A DNA stretch of 64,000 bases, from positions 62,001 to 126,000 of the forward strand of contig CACJDV010000001.1 of the NCBI GenBank assembly GCA_902592265.1. The letters are read 5' to 3'. The position numbers and the translations under genes were made by a program. Within the stretch, counting starts at the first letter, position 1. Each line of letters opens with the position of its first letter. This DNA comes from an uncultured Pelagibacteraceae bacterium (GTDB lineage Bacteria; Pseudomonadota; Alphaproteobacteria; Pelagibacterales; Pelagibacteraceae). Below the pieces are notes generated by a model, which saw only the letters and a list, made by a program, of their open reading frames with translations, had not been told where the DNA came from and ran no database searches. This document shows positions 44,012 to 52,106 of the stretch, piece after piece.

Positions 44012-45502
44012 ATGAAGTTATTTTTTATACTGGGTAATCAATTATTTCCATCAAAATACTTGGACCGCTTCAAAAAAGACCACCTATTTTTTATGGCAGA
44101 AGATTACCAATTATGCACTTATGAAAAACATCATAAAAATAAAATTCTTCTCTTCTTGTCATCAATGCGTTCACATGCAGAAAATCTAAAAAAAAGTAAG
44201 TTTAAATTAGAGTATTTTAAAATTGAGGATAAAGAATTTAAAGACGACTATTTAAAGAAATTAAAAAAAACAATTAATTCAAAAAAAATAAAAGAGATTT
44301 CTAGTTTTGAAGTTGAGGATAAATTTTTTGAAAAAAAAATTGACCAGTTCATTAAAAAAGAAAAAATTAAATGGAATATTGTTCAAACCCCAATGTTTTT
44401 AAACTCAAGAGATGAATTCAAGCAATATCTTTCAAAATCGAAAAAACCATTCATGGCAACTTTTTACAAAGAAGTGAGAAAAAAATCTGGAATATTAATG
44501 GGATCTGATGGAAATCCTATTGGAGGCAAATGGAGCTTTGATGAAGATAATAGAAATAAGTTACCAAAAAATATTTCTATTCCAAAGTTTCCTAAAATTA
44601 ATGAAACAAATCATACTAAAAAATTAAAACCCATTATTGAAAAACTATTTAAAGATCATCCAGGAACAACCAAAAATTTTTGGTTTGCTACAGAATACAA
44701 TGATGTGGTCAAATTATTGAATTTTTTTATTAAAGAAAAATCTAATTTATTTGGTGATTATGAAGACGCAGTAGATCAAAAAGATAACATTTTATTTCAC
44801 AGCGCTTTAAGTCCTTATATCAATCTAGGTTTAATAACACCTGAATTTATTATCAAAAAAGTTTTAGATTTTCATAAGAGTAAAAAAATTAGATTAAATT
44901 CTCTAGAAGGTTATGTTCGTCAGGTTATAGGATGGAGAGAATTCATGAGAGGAATTTATCAAAGTTACTCAAACGAAATGGAAACTGGAAATTTTTTTAA
45001 ACAAAATCGTAAAATGAAAAAGTCATGGTATGATGGAACGACAGGTTTACCTCCATTAGATTACGCAATTAAAAATGCTTTAAATTATGGATGGTCTCAT
45101 CATATTGAAAGATTAATGATTTTATCAAACATCATGAATCTTTGTGAGATCAAACCAGTGTTTGTTTATAAATGGTTCATGGAGATGTTTGTCGACTCCT
45201 CTGATTGGGTTATGGTACCTAACGTCTATGGTATGGGATTATTTAGCGATGGGGGGATTTTTGCAACTAAACCATACATTTGTGGATCAAGTTACTTTAT
45301 GAAAATGATGGATTTTAAAAAAGGTGAATGGTGCAATACTATGGACGGACTTTACTGGAGATTTATAGATCGTAATAGAAAATTTTTTTTAAAAAATCCA
45401 AGACTTTCAATGATGGTTAGAATTTTTGATAAAATGAAAGTAGATAGAAAAAAAATTATTTTATCTGCAGCTGATAAATTTATTAAACAAACTACAACTT
45501 AG
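44012..45502 (+). CDS. PhrB/CryB-like cryptochrome-photolyase family protein
   Basis: A 496-residue flavoprotein related to the bacterial (6-4) photolyase/FeS-BCP group. The N-terminal photolyase-related domain ([14 protein letters not shown], about 1-200) is followed by the helical FAD domain with [31 protein letters not shown] and [32 protein letters not shown]. In FeS-BCP photolyases four cysteines hold a [4Fe-4S] cluster; here the first position reads GLPPLD, the C-x-x-C segment is absent, and only the last ([14 protein letters not shown]) remains. It probably repairs or senses light damage; the exact activity is unknown. It leads a DUF2256-DUF4174 cassette. Confidence 0.88.
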   Translation: MKLFFILGNQLFPSKYLDRFKKDHLFFMAEDYQLCTYEKHHKNKILLFLSSMRSHAENLKKSKFKLEYFKIEDKEFKDDYLKKLKKTINSKKIKEISSFEVEDKFFEKKIDQFIKKEKIKWNIVQTPMFLNSRDEFKQYLSKSKKPFMATFYKEVRKKSGILMGSDGNPIGGKWSFDEDNRNKLPKNISIPKFPKINETNHTKKLKPIIEKLFKDHPGTTKNFWFATEYNDVVKLLNFFIKEKSNLFGDYEDAVDQKDNILFHSALSPYINLGLITPEFIIKKVLDFHKSKKIRLNSLEGYVRQVIGWREFMRGIYQSYSNEMETGNFFKQNRKMKKSWYDGTTGLPPLDYAIKNALNYGWSHHIERLMILSNIMNLCEIKPVFVYKWFMEMFVDSSDWVMVPNVYGMGLFSDGGIFATKPYICGSSYFMKMMDFKKGEWCNTMDGLYWRFIDRNRKFFLKNPRLSMMVRIFDKMKVDRKKIILSAADKFIKQTTT

Positions 45503-45633
45503 TGAAAAAAGAAAATCTTCCCTTTAAAATCTGTATTGTTTGTAAAAGACCTTTTACTTGGCGAAAAAAATGGAAGTTAAATTGGGAAAGAGTAAAGTAT
45601 TGCTCAAAGAGATGTTCTAGCAAAAAATTATGA
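45502..45633 (+). CDS. DUF2256 zinc-finger-like small protein (GTG start)
   Basis: A 43-residue protein too short for the ORF track. The sequence runs [20 protein letters not shown], then [20 protein letters not shown], with two Cys pairs (C-x-x-C and C-x-x-x-C) that could bind zinc. This is the DUF2256 pattern (KxCxxCxRPFxWRKKW..VKYCSxxC). Its GTG start overlaps the stop of the photolyase gene, and its stop overlaps the next ATG (ATGA), so all three genes are translationally coupled. DUF2256 genes are commonly found beside cryptochrome/photolyase genes, but their role is unknown. Confidence 0.9.
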   Translation: MKKENLPFKICIVCKRPFTWRKKWKLNWERVKYCSKRCSSKKL

Positions 45634-46163
45634 ACTTAGGAAAATATAAATGGAAAAGTAGAATCTTACTTGTCTCTACACCAAATTATAAAGATAAAAT
45701 TTATTTAGAGGCAAAAAAAATATATCAAGATAAAATAAAAGATTTTCATAAAAGATATGTAAAGTTGATTTGTAAAATTGATAAGAAGGAAAAATCCTCA
45801 ATTAATTTAATTGGCTTTGATGGAAAATCTAAAAAGATGATGGATAAACTTAATTATAAAATAATGTTTAAAATCATAGATAAAATGCCACTAAGTAAAA
45901 AATTTAAACCAATAAATTTATCGCTTTATTCAGACTATAATCCTAAAACCACTACTCAGGGTTTGGGGTTTAAAAACAAGGAAAAAGCTCTTTACACAAT
46001 TAAAACTATTAAAAATCGTTCAATTAAGTATCAGGTGAATGTCATCGCAACAATGCTAGGTAGAGCTAAGAACCATCCTAATAAAACTGTGGGTATGGAG
46101 GATGCTATAAAAATTTTTGGTGATTGGATGAAAAAATATAAAAGTAAAAAAAATGAAAATTAA
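45630..46163 (+). CDS. DUF4174-like protein with C-terminal extension of unknown function
   Basis: A 177-residue, very lysine-rich cytosolic protein. The first about 95 residues resemble DUF4174: [14 protein letters not shown], then [16 protein letters not shown] and [14 protein letters not shown], matching that family's R-x-L-L-V, IGxDGxxK and IDxMPx blocks as I recall them. The remaining about 80 residues ([28 protein letters not shown] to [21 protein letters not shown]) form a second domain I do not recognise. It is translationally coupled to DUF2256 and the photolyase, and overlaps the next gene by 11 bp. Confidence 0.65.
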   Translation: MNLGKYKWKSRILLVSTPNYKDKIYLEAKKIYQDKIKDFHKRYVKLICKIDKKEKSSINLIGFDGKSKKMMDKLNYKIMFKIIDKMPLSKKFKPINLSLYSDYNPKTTTQGLGFKNKEKALYTIKTIKNRSIKYQVNVIATMLGRAKNHPNKTVGMEDAIKIFGDWMKKYKSKKNEN

Positions 46164-47598
46164 AATAAATAAATATTTAGCAAAAATTGTAGTTTTATCT
46201 TTTCTATTTAACCCAATTGTTCTGTATGCTGATTTTTTTGAGGATATTACAAACCAAATTGTTGATAATCCTAAAAGACTTAGTTATGGAGTTTCTGTAA
46301 CGGACGTAAACCAAGACGGAAATTTTGATTTTGTAGTCACAGGTTTTGGTTATCTTAATCTAGCTTTATCTTACGAAGACGGAAAATTAATTAATATTGT
46401 AAAACAAAAAAAATTTACAGATGAGTTTAGAAGAACAATTGGTGTAGCTGCATGTGATATAGATAAAGATGGATACGAAGAAATATATTTTCTTAACACT
46501 GATACTTATAGTGGAACAAAAAAATACTCTGATAGACTTATAGATTTACAAAAAGATGAATATATAGATTTATTTGAAATCGAAAAAAATCAGAGAGACC
46601 TTAATTTAACCGCCGGCAGATCAGTTGTTTGTGTCGATAGAAAGGGTGACGGAAATTATGGGATTTATGTTGCTAATTATGGAGGACCAACAAGGTTTTA
46701 TGAATATACTGACGACATAATAGTCGATAAATCTGTAAAACTTAATCTTGCTAAAATTACTGGTGGTCGAGCAGTCGTAGCAGGACATATTATTTCTGAT
46801 AAGATTGATGTGTTTGCCGCTAATGAGAGAGGAGCAAATTTTTTATATAAAAACAATGATGGTAAATTCTTAGATGTCGCAAATGAATATAGAGTACAAG
46901 ACATTCTTCAAAACGGTAGAGGAACTGCTCTAGCTGATATTTATTATAGAGGACGATTGGATATTTTAAATGGAAATTGGGGAGGATTTCACAGAGCTTA
47001 TGTACTTAAAGATAATATTTTTGAAGATATAGCTAAACCACCTTTTGATGAACCATCAAGAATAAGAACCGTCATTTCAGCTGATTTGGATAATGATGGT
47101 TACGACGAAGTATTCATGAATAATATCGGTGAACCAAACAAACTTTTTAAAATTTTAGATAATGGTTTGATAAAGCAAATACCATTAGAGGTTGGTTTAG
47201 AGCCAAATGGATATGGAACTGGAGCAGCAGTTGCTGATATAGATAATGACGGTGTTCTAGAGTTATTAGTTTCGCATGGGGAAAGTTTCGATCAGCCATT
47301 GTCCTTGTATAAAGCAAAAGTAAATCCTAAAAATAAATATTTAAGAATAAAACCTTTAAATAAATATGGTGCACCTGCAAGAGGAGCAACAGTTACATTA
47401 ATTTCAAATTTAAGAAAACATTCTAAAACAATTGACTCTGGATCTGGTTATCTTTGCCAAATGGAGCCTGTGGCTCATTTTGGAATTAGAAAAAATGAAA
47501 AAAATATAAAAGTTCAGGTTAAATGGACAAATGGTAAAACAGAAACAATTTCTGTTAAAAAATTAAATAAAACAATTACCTTGAATCAATCAAACTAA
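46153..47598 (+). CDS. Secreted FG-GAP/VCBS-repeat protein with ASPIC/UnbV domain
   Basis: A 481-residue exported protein with an N-terminal signal peptide (to about residue 26). It carries FG-GAP-like calcium-binding repeats such as VTDVNQDGNFDFVVTGFG, ACDIDKDGYEEIYF, SADLDNDGYDEVFMNN and VADIDNDGVLELLVSHG, which form a beta-propeller, and a C-terminal ASPIC/UnbV domain (YLRIKPLNKYGAPARGATVTL, GSGYLCQMEPVAHFGI, VQVKWTNGKTETI). Related proteins are extracellular; a binding or adhesion role is likely but unproven. It overlaps the upstream photolyase cassette by 11 bp, so it may share a transcript. Confidence 0.9.
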   Translation: MKIKINKYLAKIVVLSFLFNPIVLYADFFEDITNQIVDNPKRLSYGVSVTDVNQDGNFDFVVTGFGYLNLALSYEDGKLINIVKQKKFTDEFRRTIGVAACDIDKDGYEEIYFLNTDTYSGTKKYSDRLIDLQKDEYIDLFEIEKNQRDLNLTAGRSVVCVDRKGDGNYGIYVANYGGPTRFYEYTDDIIVDKSVKLNLAKITGGRAVVAGHIISDKIDVFAANERGANFLYKNNDGKFLDVANEYRVQDILQNGRGTALADIYYRGRLDILNGNWGGFHRAYVLKDNIFEDIAKPPFDEPSRIRTVISADLDNDGYDEVFMNNIGEPNKLFKILDNGLIKQIPLEVGLEPNGYGTGAAVADIDNDGVLELLVSHGESFDQPLSLYKAKVNPKNKYLRIKPLNKYGAPARGATVTLISNLRKHSKTIDSGSGYLCQMEPVAHFGIRKNEKNIKVQVKWTNGKTETISVKKLNKTITLNQSN

Positions 47599-48068
47599 TT
47601 TAAAGGTTGAAGAACTCTATTTATAAAATGGATTACACCATTTGAAGCTTCAATATCAGCTGTTACAACTTCAGCCTCGTTTATATAAACAATTCCATTA
47701 ACCTTTTTAATTGTTATTTCTTCTCCATTAATGGCTTTTATTTTTATTTCACCATTTATTTCTGAAGAAGTTATTTTTTTTGAAAAAACGTGTCTTCCTA
47801 AAATATTTACTAGCTTTTGTTTGTTCTCTTCTCTTAATAGGCCATAATATGTTTGTGCACTAATTGCAGCAAATGCATCGTCTAATGGTGCAAAAACTGT
47901 AAATGGTCCATCACCTTCTAAATTTTTATTTAATCCTGATTTAGTTAGAGTCTCACTCAATTTAGTAAACTTACCAGTCTCATTAAGTTTATTGATAATA
48001 TTTGCTGATGTTATTGTTGGTACAAAAACCATAACTGACAAACATATTATTGAAAAAATTTTTTTCAT
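47595..48068 (-). CDS. Secreted fasciclin (FAS1) domain protein
   Basis: A 157-residue exported protein with a signal peptide (KKIFSIICLSVMVFVPTITSA) and a single FAS1 domain. GPFTVFAPLDDAFAAI is the H1 motif and NGVIHFINRVLQP is the H2 motif, with ILGRHVFSKKITSSEI between them. FAS1 domains mediate adhesion or surface interactions. It converges on the FG-GAP gene with 4 shared bases. The 155-bp gap downstream of its start up to the next gene should hold two divergent promoters. Confidence 0.93.
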   Translation of the reverse strand: MKKIFSIICLSVMVFVPTITSANIINKLNETGKFTKLSETLTKSGLNKNLEGDGPFTVFAPLDDAFAAISAQTYYGLLREENKQKLVNILGRHVFSKKITSSEINGEIKIKAINGEEITIKKVNGIVYINEAEVVTADIEASNGVIHFINRVLQPLN

Positions 48069-48223
48069 ATGAACTAAATATATAAAAATGAATAATTTAA
48101 AAGTTTAATTTAGTGCGACAAATGTTAAAATAAAAAACTATAAATTTTGAGGATTTATTACTAGAAAATAATCACTATAAATTTAAACTGAATTAAATAT
48201 TAGAAATTCCTAATTGTAAATAA

Positions 48224-48925
48224 ATGAGAATTATAAGAAATATAGTTAAGATACCAGTTATTTTCATTTTAGTTTTATCTTTCTCAAACATTTCAGACTC
48301 ATCAGAAAAAAATTATTACAAAGATTTGATCACTGATTGGTCAAGAATATTTCCTGATAAGAATAGAAACGCGGCAGGTCCAAAGTTTTTTAAATACATA
48401 ATTGATAAAGATATTACTTACAAAGATTTTATTGAATACAACAAATTATATTGTGCTGTATCCGGATCATTGATTGATCCCAACAGTGAACCTGATTTTA
48501 TATTTGTTAAAGAAAAAGAGACTAACAAAAAAATTTGTGGAAATTACTATAAATGCTGTATCCCATGTTCATGTGATATCATGAAGTATTCGGAGGTCCA
48601 AAAAATAAAACATAAGTTTAGTGATGGCATAAAAGAGTTTTTTGCTTTTACGATTAAAAATCCCTGCAATAAAAAAGACTTTCCTAATAGAGTAAATAAA
48701 GATTATTTTTGTAATGGTGACAAAATTAACAATAAGCAAGTTTATAGTATCAATGGTCGAATAGTTATAGGTTTATTACATAATGGAAAAAGTTGTGAAA
48801 AAGATGAAATAGATTTTATCAAAAGCCACAAGGTAACTGGCAGATATTGTGAGTTGAGAAATAATACACCTATAGAAAATTTAAATGCTGGTATGGGAGA
48901 TATATTCATTAAGCTAGCAAGATAA
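48224..48925 (+). CDS. Cysteine-rich secreted protein of unknown function
   Basis: A 233-residue protein with a signal peptide (about residues 1-26, VIFILVLSFSNISDSS). The mature part has ten cysteines, including the cluster CGNYYKCCIPCSCDIMKYSE, which could hold disulfides or a metal. Further cysteines are in NPCNKK, YFCNGD, KSCEKD and RYCEL. I recognise no family. It stands alone between a fasciclin gene and the amidotransferase gene, with about 155 and 75 bp of flanking non-coding DNA. Confidence 0.75.
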   Translation: MRIIRNIVKIPVIFILVLSFSNISDSSEKNYYKDLITDWSRIFPDKNRNAAGPKFFKYIIDKDITYKDFIEYNKLYCAVSGSLIDPNSEPDFIFVKEKETNKKICGNYYKCCIPCSCDIMKYSEVQKIKHKFSDGIKEFFAFTIKNPCNKKDFPNRVNKDYFCNGDKINNKQVYSINGRIVIGLLHNGKSCEKDEIDFIKSHKVTGRYCELRNNTPIENLNAGMGDIFIKLAR

Positions 48926-49000
48926 ATTTTGAAAATTTTTATTTTTATTTAATCAGTAAATTATTGTTATAAAAATCTATCTCGAGTAAAATACTAAATA

Positions 49001-49720
49001 TTGAACATAATTATTTTACAACACATTAGAATCGAAGATCCAGGTTTCATAAAGGACCTAATGTTGGATGATGGTTTTAATCTTACTACTATTGAGTTAG
49101 ACGAGGGAGAAAAAATCCCGAATAATTTAACAGAGTATGATGGAATGTTTTGCATGGGTGGACCAATGGATACATATATGGAAATGGAGTATCCTTGGTT
49201 AGTTCAAGAAAAAAAAAGAATAAAAGAATTTGTAGTAGATCTTAAAAAACCTTATTTAGGTTTCTGCTTAGGCTGTCAGTTATTAGGTGAAGTAGTTGGT
49301 GGTAAAGTGGTTAAATCAAGTCCAGCAGAGATTGGCATGATGGATATAAATTTTACTGACGATAAAAAAAAAGATATTTTGTTCTCAAAATTTCCAGATA
49401 ATATTAAAAGTTTACAATGGCATTCTTATGAGGTTCAAGGGATTGATAAAAATCCAGATATTACTCTACTAGCATCGTCACCAGTAACCAAGTATCAAAT
49501 TTTTAAATATCAAGATCATGCTTATGGCATCCAATTCCATATAGAAATTAAAGATACAACAGTTAATGAGTGGGGCTGTGTACCAGAATATAAAAAGGCA
49601 CTTGAGGATCAACTTGGTGATGGCGCATTAGAAAAATTTGATCAATCTGCAAAAAAAAATATGAAGGATATGAATAATTATTCAAAAATTTTATATGACA
49701 ATTTTAAGAAACTTTTGTGA
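49001..49720 (+). CDS. Class-I glutamine amidotransferase-like protein (TTG start)
   Basis: A 239-residue GMP-synthase-type glutaminase domain with no fused synthetase. The oxyanion loop is GMFCMGGPMDTYMEM, the nucleophile motif is YLGFCLGCQLLGEVVGG, and YGIQFHIEIKDTTVNEW holds the catalytic histidine and glutamate. Stand-alone proteins of this type have been tied to gamma-glutamyl or polyamine metabolism, but the reaction here is not known. The start is TTG; no ATG lies near the conserved opening. Its stop overlaps the start of the ArfA-like ORF. Confidence 0.9.
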   Translation: MNIIILQHIRIEDPGFIKDLMLDDGFNLTTIELDEGEKIPNNLTEYDGMFCMGGPMDTYMEMEYPWLVQEKKRIKEFVVDLKKPYLGFCLGCQLLGEVVGGKVVKSSPAEIGMMDINFTDDKKKDILFSKFPDNIKSLQWHSYEVQGIDKNPDITLLASSPVTKYQIFKYQDHAYGIQFHIEIKDTTVNEWGCVPEYKKALEDQLGDGALEKFDQSAKKNMKDMNNYSKILYDNFKKLL

Positions 49721-49854
49721 GTAAAAAAAGAAAAAAATTAAAAAAGAAAAATCCAATGGCCAAATTATTAAGCTCACCAATGCTCAGAAATAAAATAGTA
49801 AAAAATAAAAAAAAAATTTATAATAGAAAAAAATTCAAATTAGAAAATGAATAA
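49717..49854 (+). CDS. Candidate ArfA-like alternative ribosome-rescue factor (GTG start)
   Basis: A 45-residue, highly basic ORF missed by the ORF track. Its core NPMAKLLSSPMLRNKIVKNK and following KKIYNRKKF match the E. coli ArfA core [20 protein letters not shown] ... SYMRK in order: N, a hydrophobic at +2, LL, P, R, a basic residue, a hydrophobic and the K-N-K-K block, then Y-x-R-K. ArfA enters the empty mRNA channel of a stalled ribosome and recruits RF2. The ORF starts with GTG overlapping the upstream stop (GTGA) and ends 8 bp into the next gene. Chance resemblance in lysine-rich sequence cannot be fully excluded. Confidence 0.6.
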   Translation: MSKKRKKLKKKNPMAKLLSSPMLRNKIVKNKKKIYNRKKFKLENE

Positions 49855-50068
49855 TAAAATTTTTGAGTGGGCGGGGGTTATTACAGCAATATTATATTCA
49901 TTATTTGTAGCTATGAATATTGGTATTGAGTTTTTTGGCTTTTGTTTATTACTTATTTCCGCAATCTTAATTGGAGTATGGGCTTATAGAGGTGGTCATA
50001 GAGGAATATTATTTTTACAATTCTTTTATGCTACTGCAGCAATTATTGGGATGTTCAGGTGGTTTTAA
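49847..50068 (+). CDS. Small two- to three-helix membrane protein, unknown
   Basis: A 73-residue hydrophobic protein with helices at about 8-25, 28-46 and 55-72 and a short GGHRG loop between the last two. I do not recognise its family; the pattern loosely recalls small PnuC-like or inner-membrane helper proteins, but no motif supports that. It starts inside the end of the ArfA-like ORF, so the two are translationally coupled, and it converges with the photolyase-like gene with 4 shared bases. Confidence 0.65.
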   Translation: MNNKIFEWAGVITAILYSLFVAMNIGIEFFGFCLLLISAILIGVWAYRGGHRGILFLQFFYATAAIIGMFRWF

Positions 50069-51204
50069 TTAAAAGTTGAGATTATTTTAGGTATAAAATT
50101 TTTAAAATTAAAAAAACCTTTATTACAATATTGCCAAGAGTATTGATCAAGTTTTCTATATAAAAAATCTAATTTTAAATTATTTGAATTTAAATAATCA
50201 AGGTTTTCACCTACAGTTGGGTATAATGCAATAACTCTATCGCTAATATTCTTTACTTCACTTATATCCAATACATCACAATCTATAGAATTATTTTTTA
50301 GCCTTTTCTTTTGGTCATCAATCAAAAGTGATTTAAATTTGATAACTTTTTCACTTAGTTTGATTGACCTATTTTCATTTTTATTTGAAATTATGTAAAT
50401 TTTTTTAAATTTATGATTTTCAAAATCTGTGGTTTCAAATGATAAACTATTTTCAAAAATAAGAAGATTTTCATCATATATATTTTTATTGCTAAAATCT
50501 TGTTTAACTATTGAGTAAGTTTTTTCAGAAACTTTTGGAGGAGCAGTCTCGTTTAATTTAATATTATTAAATCTATTATTAGTGAATTTTTTAATATTCC
50601 ACTCGCTTGCTAAATAGTGTTTTCCCTGTGTTTGAATTCCAGCTACCCATCTCCAGCCAAGAGTATTAGATGCAGAGTCGCCATCATAAAGATGTTGCAT
50701 AAAAAACTCTGCTCCTAATTGCCAGGGCAATTCTAATGTAAAAATCCAAATACTAGCAAACCACATTCTAGTATGATTATGTAAATAATTATTTTCTTTA
50801 AGCTCTGTTACCCAAAAATTAAAACATTCGATATTGGTTTTTCCATTAATTGCATTTATGTAATTTTGGTTATTTTTATATTCTTCTCGAATTTTATTTA
50901 ACTCTACTAAGTAATCTGTCCAAACGTTTGGTCGCAATTCTAACCAACCTTTCCAATATGTTCGCCACAAAACTTCTTGAATAAATTTTTCATTTTTTGA
51001 GAAAGAAAACTTGCTAAGCGATTTTTCAATAACTTCTTTTTCGTTGATAACTCCATGAGTAATATATGGAGATAAACCAGATATATTTGTTCTCTTTTCT
51101 GGACCAAAATCAAAATTTCTTAACTTAGAATATTCAGAAAGATTTTTTTCTACAAAATTATTTAATCTATTTAAGGCCGCAGCCTTTGAGGCTTCAAACT
51201 TCAT
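50065..51204 (-). CDS. Photolyase-like protein with FAD domain first and Rossmann-like domain last
   Basis: A 379-residue protein with no N-terminal antenna domain. Residues 1-225 are the helical FAD-binding domain of the photolyase/cryptochrome family: LSPYITHGVINEKEV, QEVLWRTYWKGWLELRP, NYLHNHTRMWFASIWIFTL, GDSASNTLGWRWVAGIQTQG. Residues about 235-379 look like an alternating beta-alpha fold (LLIFEN, KIYIIS, VIKFKSLLIDDQKKRL, CDVLDI, VIALYPTVGENLDYL) and end YSWQYCNKGFFNFKNFIPKII, recalling the photolyase alpha/beta domain. This suggests circular permutation or a relocated antenna domain. Function is unknown but repair or light sensing is likely. Confidence 0.85.
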   Translation of the reverse strand: MKFEASKAAALNRLNNFVEKNLSEYSKLRNFDFGPEKRTNISGLSPYITHGVINEKEVIEKSLSKFSFSKNEKFIQEVLWRTYWKGWLELRPNVWTDYLVELNKIREEYKNNQNYINAINGKTNIECFNFWVTELKENNYLHNHTRMWFASIWIFTLELPWQLGAEFFMQHLYDGDSASNTLGWRWVAGIQTQGKHYLASEWNIKKFTNNRFNNIKLNETAPPKVSEKTYSIVKQDFSNKNIYDENLLIFENSLSFETTDFENHKFKKIYIISNKNENRSIKLSEKVIKFKSLLIDDQKKRLKNNSIDCDVLDISEVKNISDRVIALYPTVGENLDYLNSNNLKLDFLYRKLDQYSWQYCNKGFFNFKNFIPKIISTFN

Positions 51205-51210
51205 TTTGAT

Positions 51211-51591
51211 TTATTTTGATTTTTTTTTCTTTAAACCAAGCTTGTCACTATGTCTTAATCTTAAAATAACAATTGCACCAGCAATTAGAACAATGGCAAT
51301 AGCTTCATAAACTAATGCTGTTGGATCCATTTCCTTACCTTGAAGAATAATAAATCGTGCTAAAGCAGTAATTGCAATTAATAATGGAAGAGTAATACTA
51401 ATTGATTGTTGGTTCCAAAAAACTCTTACCATTGCTAGCACTTCTAGGTAAAGAAACATCAATAATAAATCAGCTAAAGTTACTGATCTATTTTCAAACA
51501 TTTTGTACATTTCTATGCCAACTGCAATAACTGTACTTATTAAAATGATAACCATTAAAATAAGCTGTAAATTTTTTGCTATTTTTTCCAT
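51211..51591 (-). CDS. PsiE-family membrane protein (phosphate-starvation-inducible family)
   Basis: A 126-residue membrane protein with four predicted helices. The LLLMFLYLEVLAMVRVFW segment (PsiE motif LxxFxxxEhhxMhxxY) and the following helices LPLLIAITALARFIIL and VYEAIAIVLIAGAIVIL support the PsiE family. The C-terminus is a lysine-rich tail. Function is unknown; PsiE was named for induction by phosphate starvation in E. coli, which cannot be inferred here. It overlaps the next upstream gene by one base. Confidence 0.82.
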   Translation of the reverse strand: MEKIAKNLQLILMVIILISTVIAVGIEMYKMFENRSVTLADLLLMFLYLEVLAMVRVFWNQQSISITLPLLIAITALARFIILQGKEMDPTALVYEAIAIVLIAGAIVILRLRHSDKLGLKKKKSK

Positions 51592-52049
51592 TATTTATCT
51601 TTACTAAAGGGCAACCATTTTTCAAACACTGATTTTGAAGAACCTTCATAAGGAATTGAATAAGAATATGGATTTGGACTTGTTAATACTTCAATACCTT
51701 TTGAAAAAACAAATATAAATACAATCACAAAAACAAGCACCATTATTTTAAAAGGGTCAAAATTTTTTGTTTTAAAAACACTAGCTGAATTTTCTTCTGC
51801 TCTATGAAAATGTTTAAAGGTCATATACACGGCAAAGATTAAACCAATGTGAGCTAAAAAAAGACCAGTCCAACCAAAAACAAAAGTTGTATATGAAAAA
51901 ACATATAAACTAAAAACTGTGGTCCATATGAAACTTAAAACTAATAAAATTTGCAACCTAACAGTTTTAGGGAGAGAACGGAGATCATTTTTACTGTCAT
52001 CAAACAAAATGTTTGCTGTGTCTCTCATCCAATTTTTTAAAGATTCCAT
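51591..52049 (-). CDS. Membrane protein of unknown function, upstream of psiE-like gene
   Basis: A 152-residue protein with a soluble N-terminal helix (about 1-30), three predicted membrane helices (about 32-54, 57-78, 101-118) and a soluble C-terminus ending VFEKWLPFSKDK. I recognise no family. It overlaps the PsiE-like gene by one base, so the two probably form a two-gene unit; they are downstream of argG on the same strand with a 57-bp gap. Confidence 0.7.
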   Translation of the reverse strand: MESLKNWMRDTANILFDDSKNDLRSLPKTVRLQILLVLSFIWTTVFSLYVFSYTTFVFGWTGLFLAHIGLIFAVYMTFKHFHRAEENSASVFKTKNFDPFKIMVLVFVIVFIFVFSKGIEVLTSPNPYSYSIPYEGSSKSVFEKWLPFSKDK

Positions 52050-52106
52050 GATTCTAAGATATAGCTAAAAATAAATTTAACAAACTATAAATTGTCCTAA
52101 AAATTA

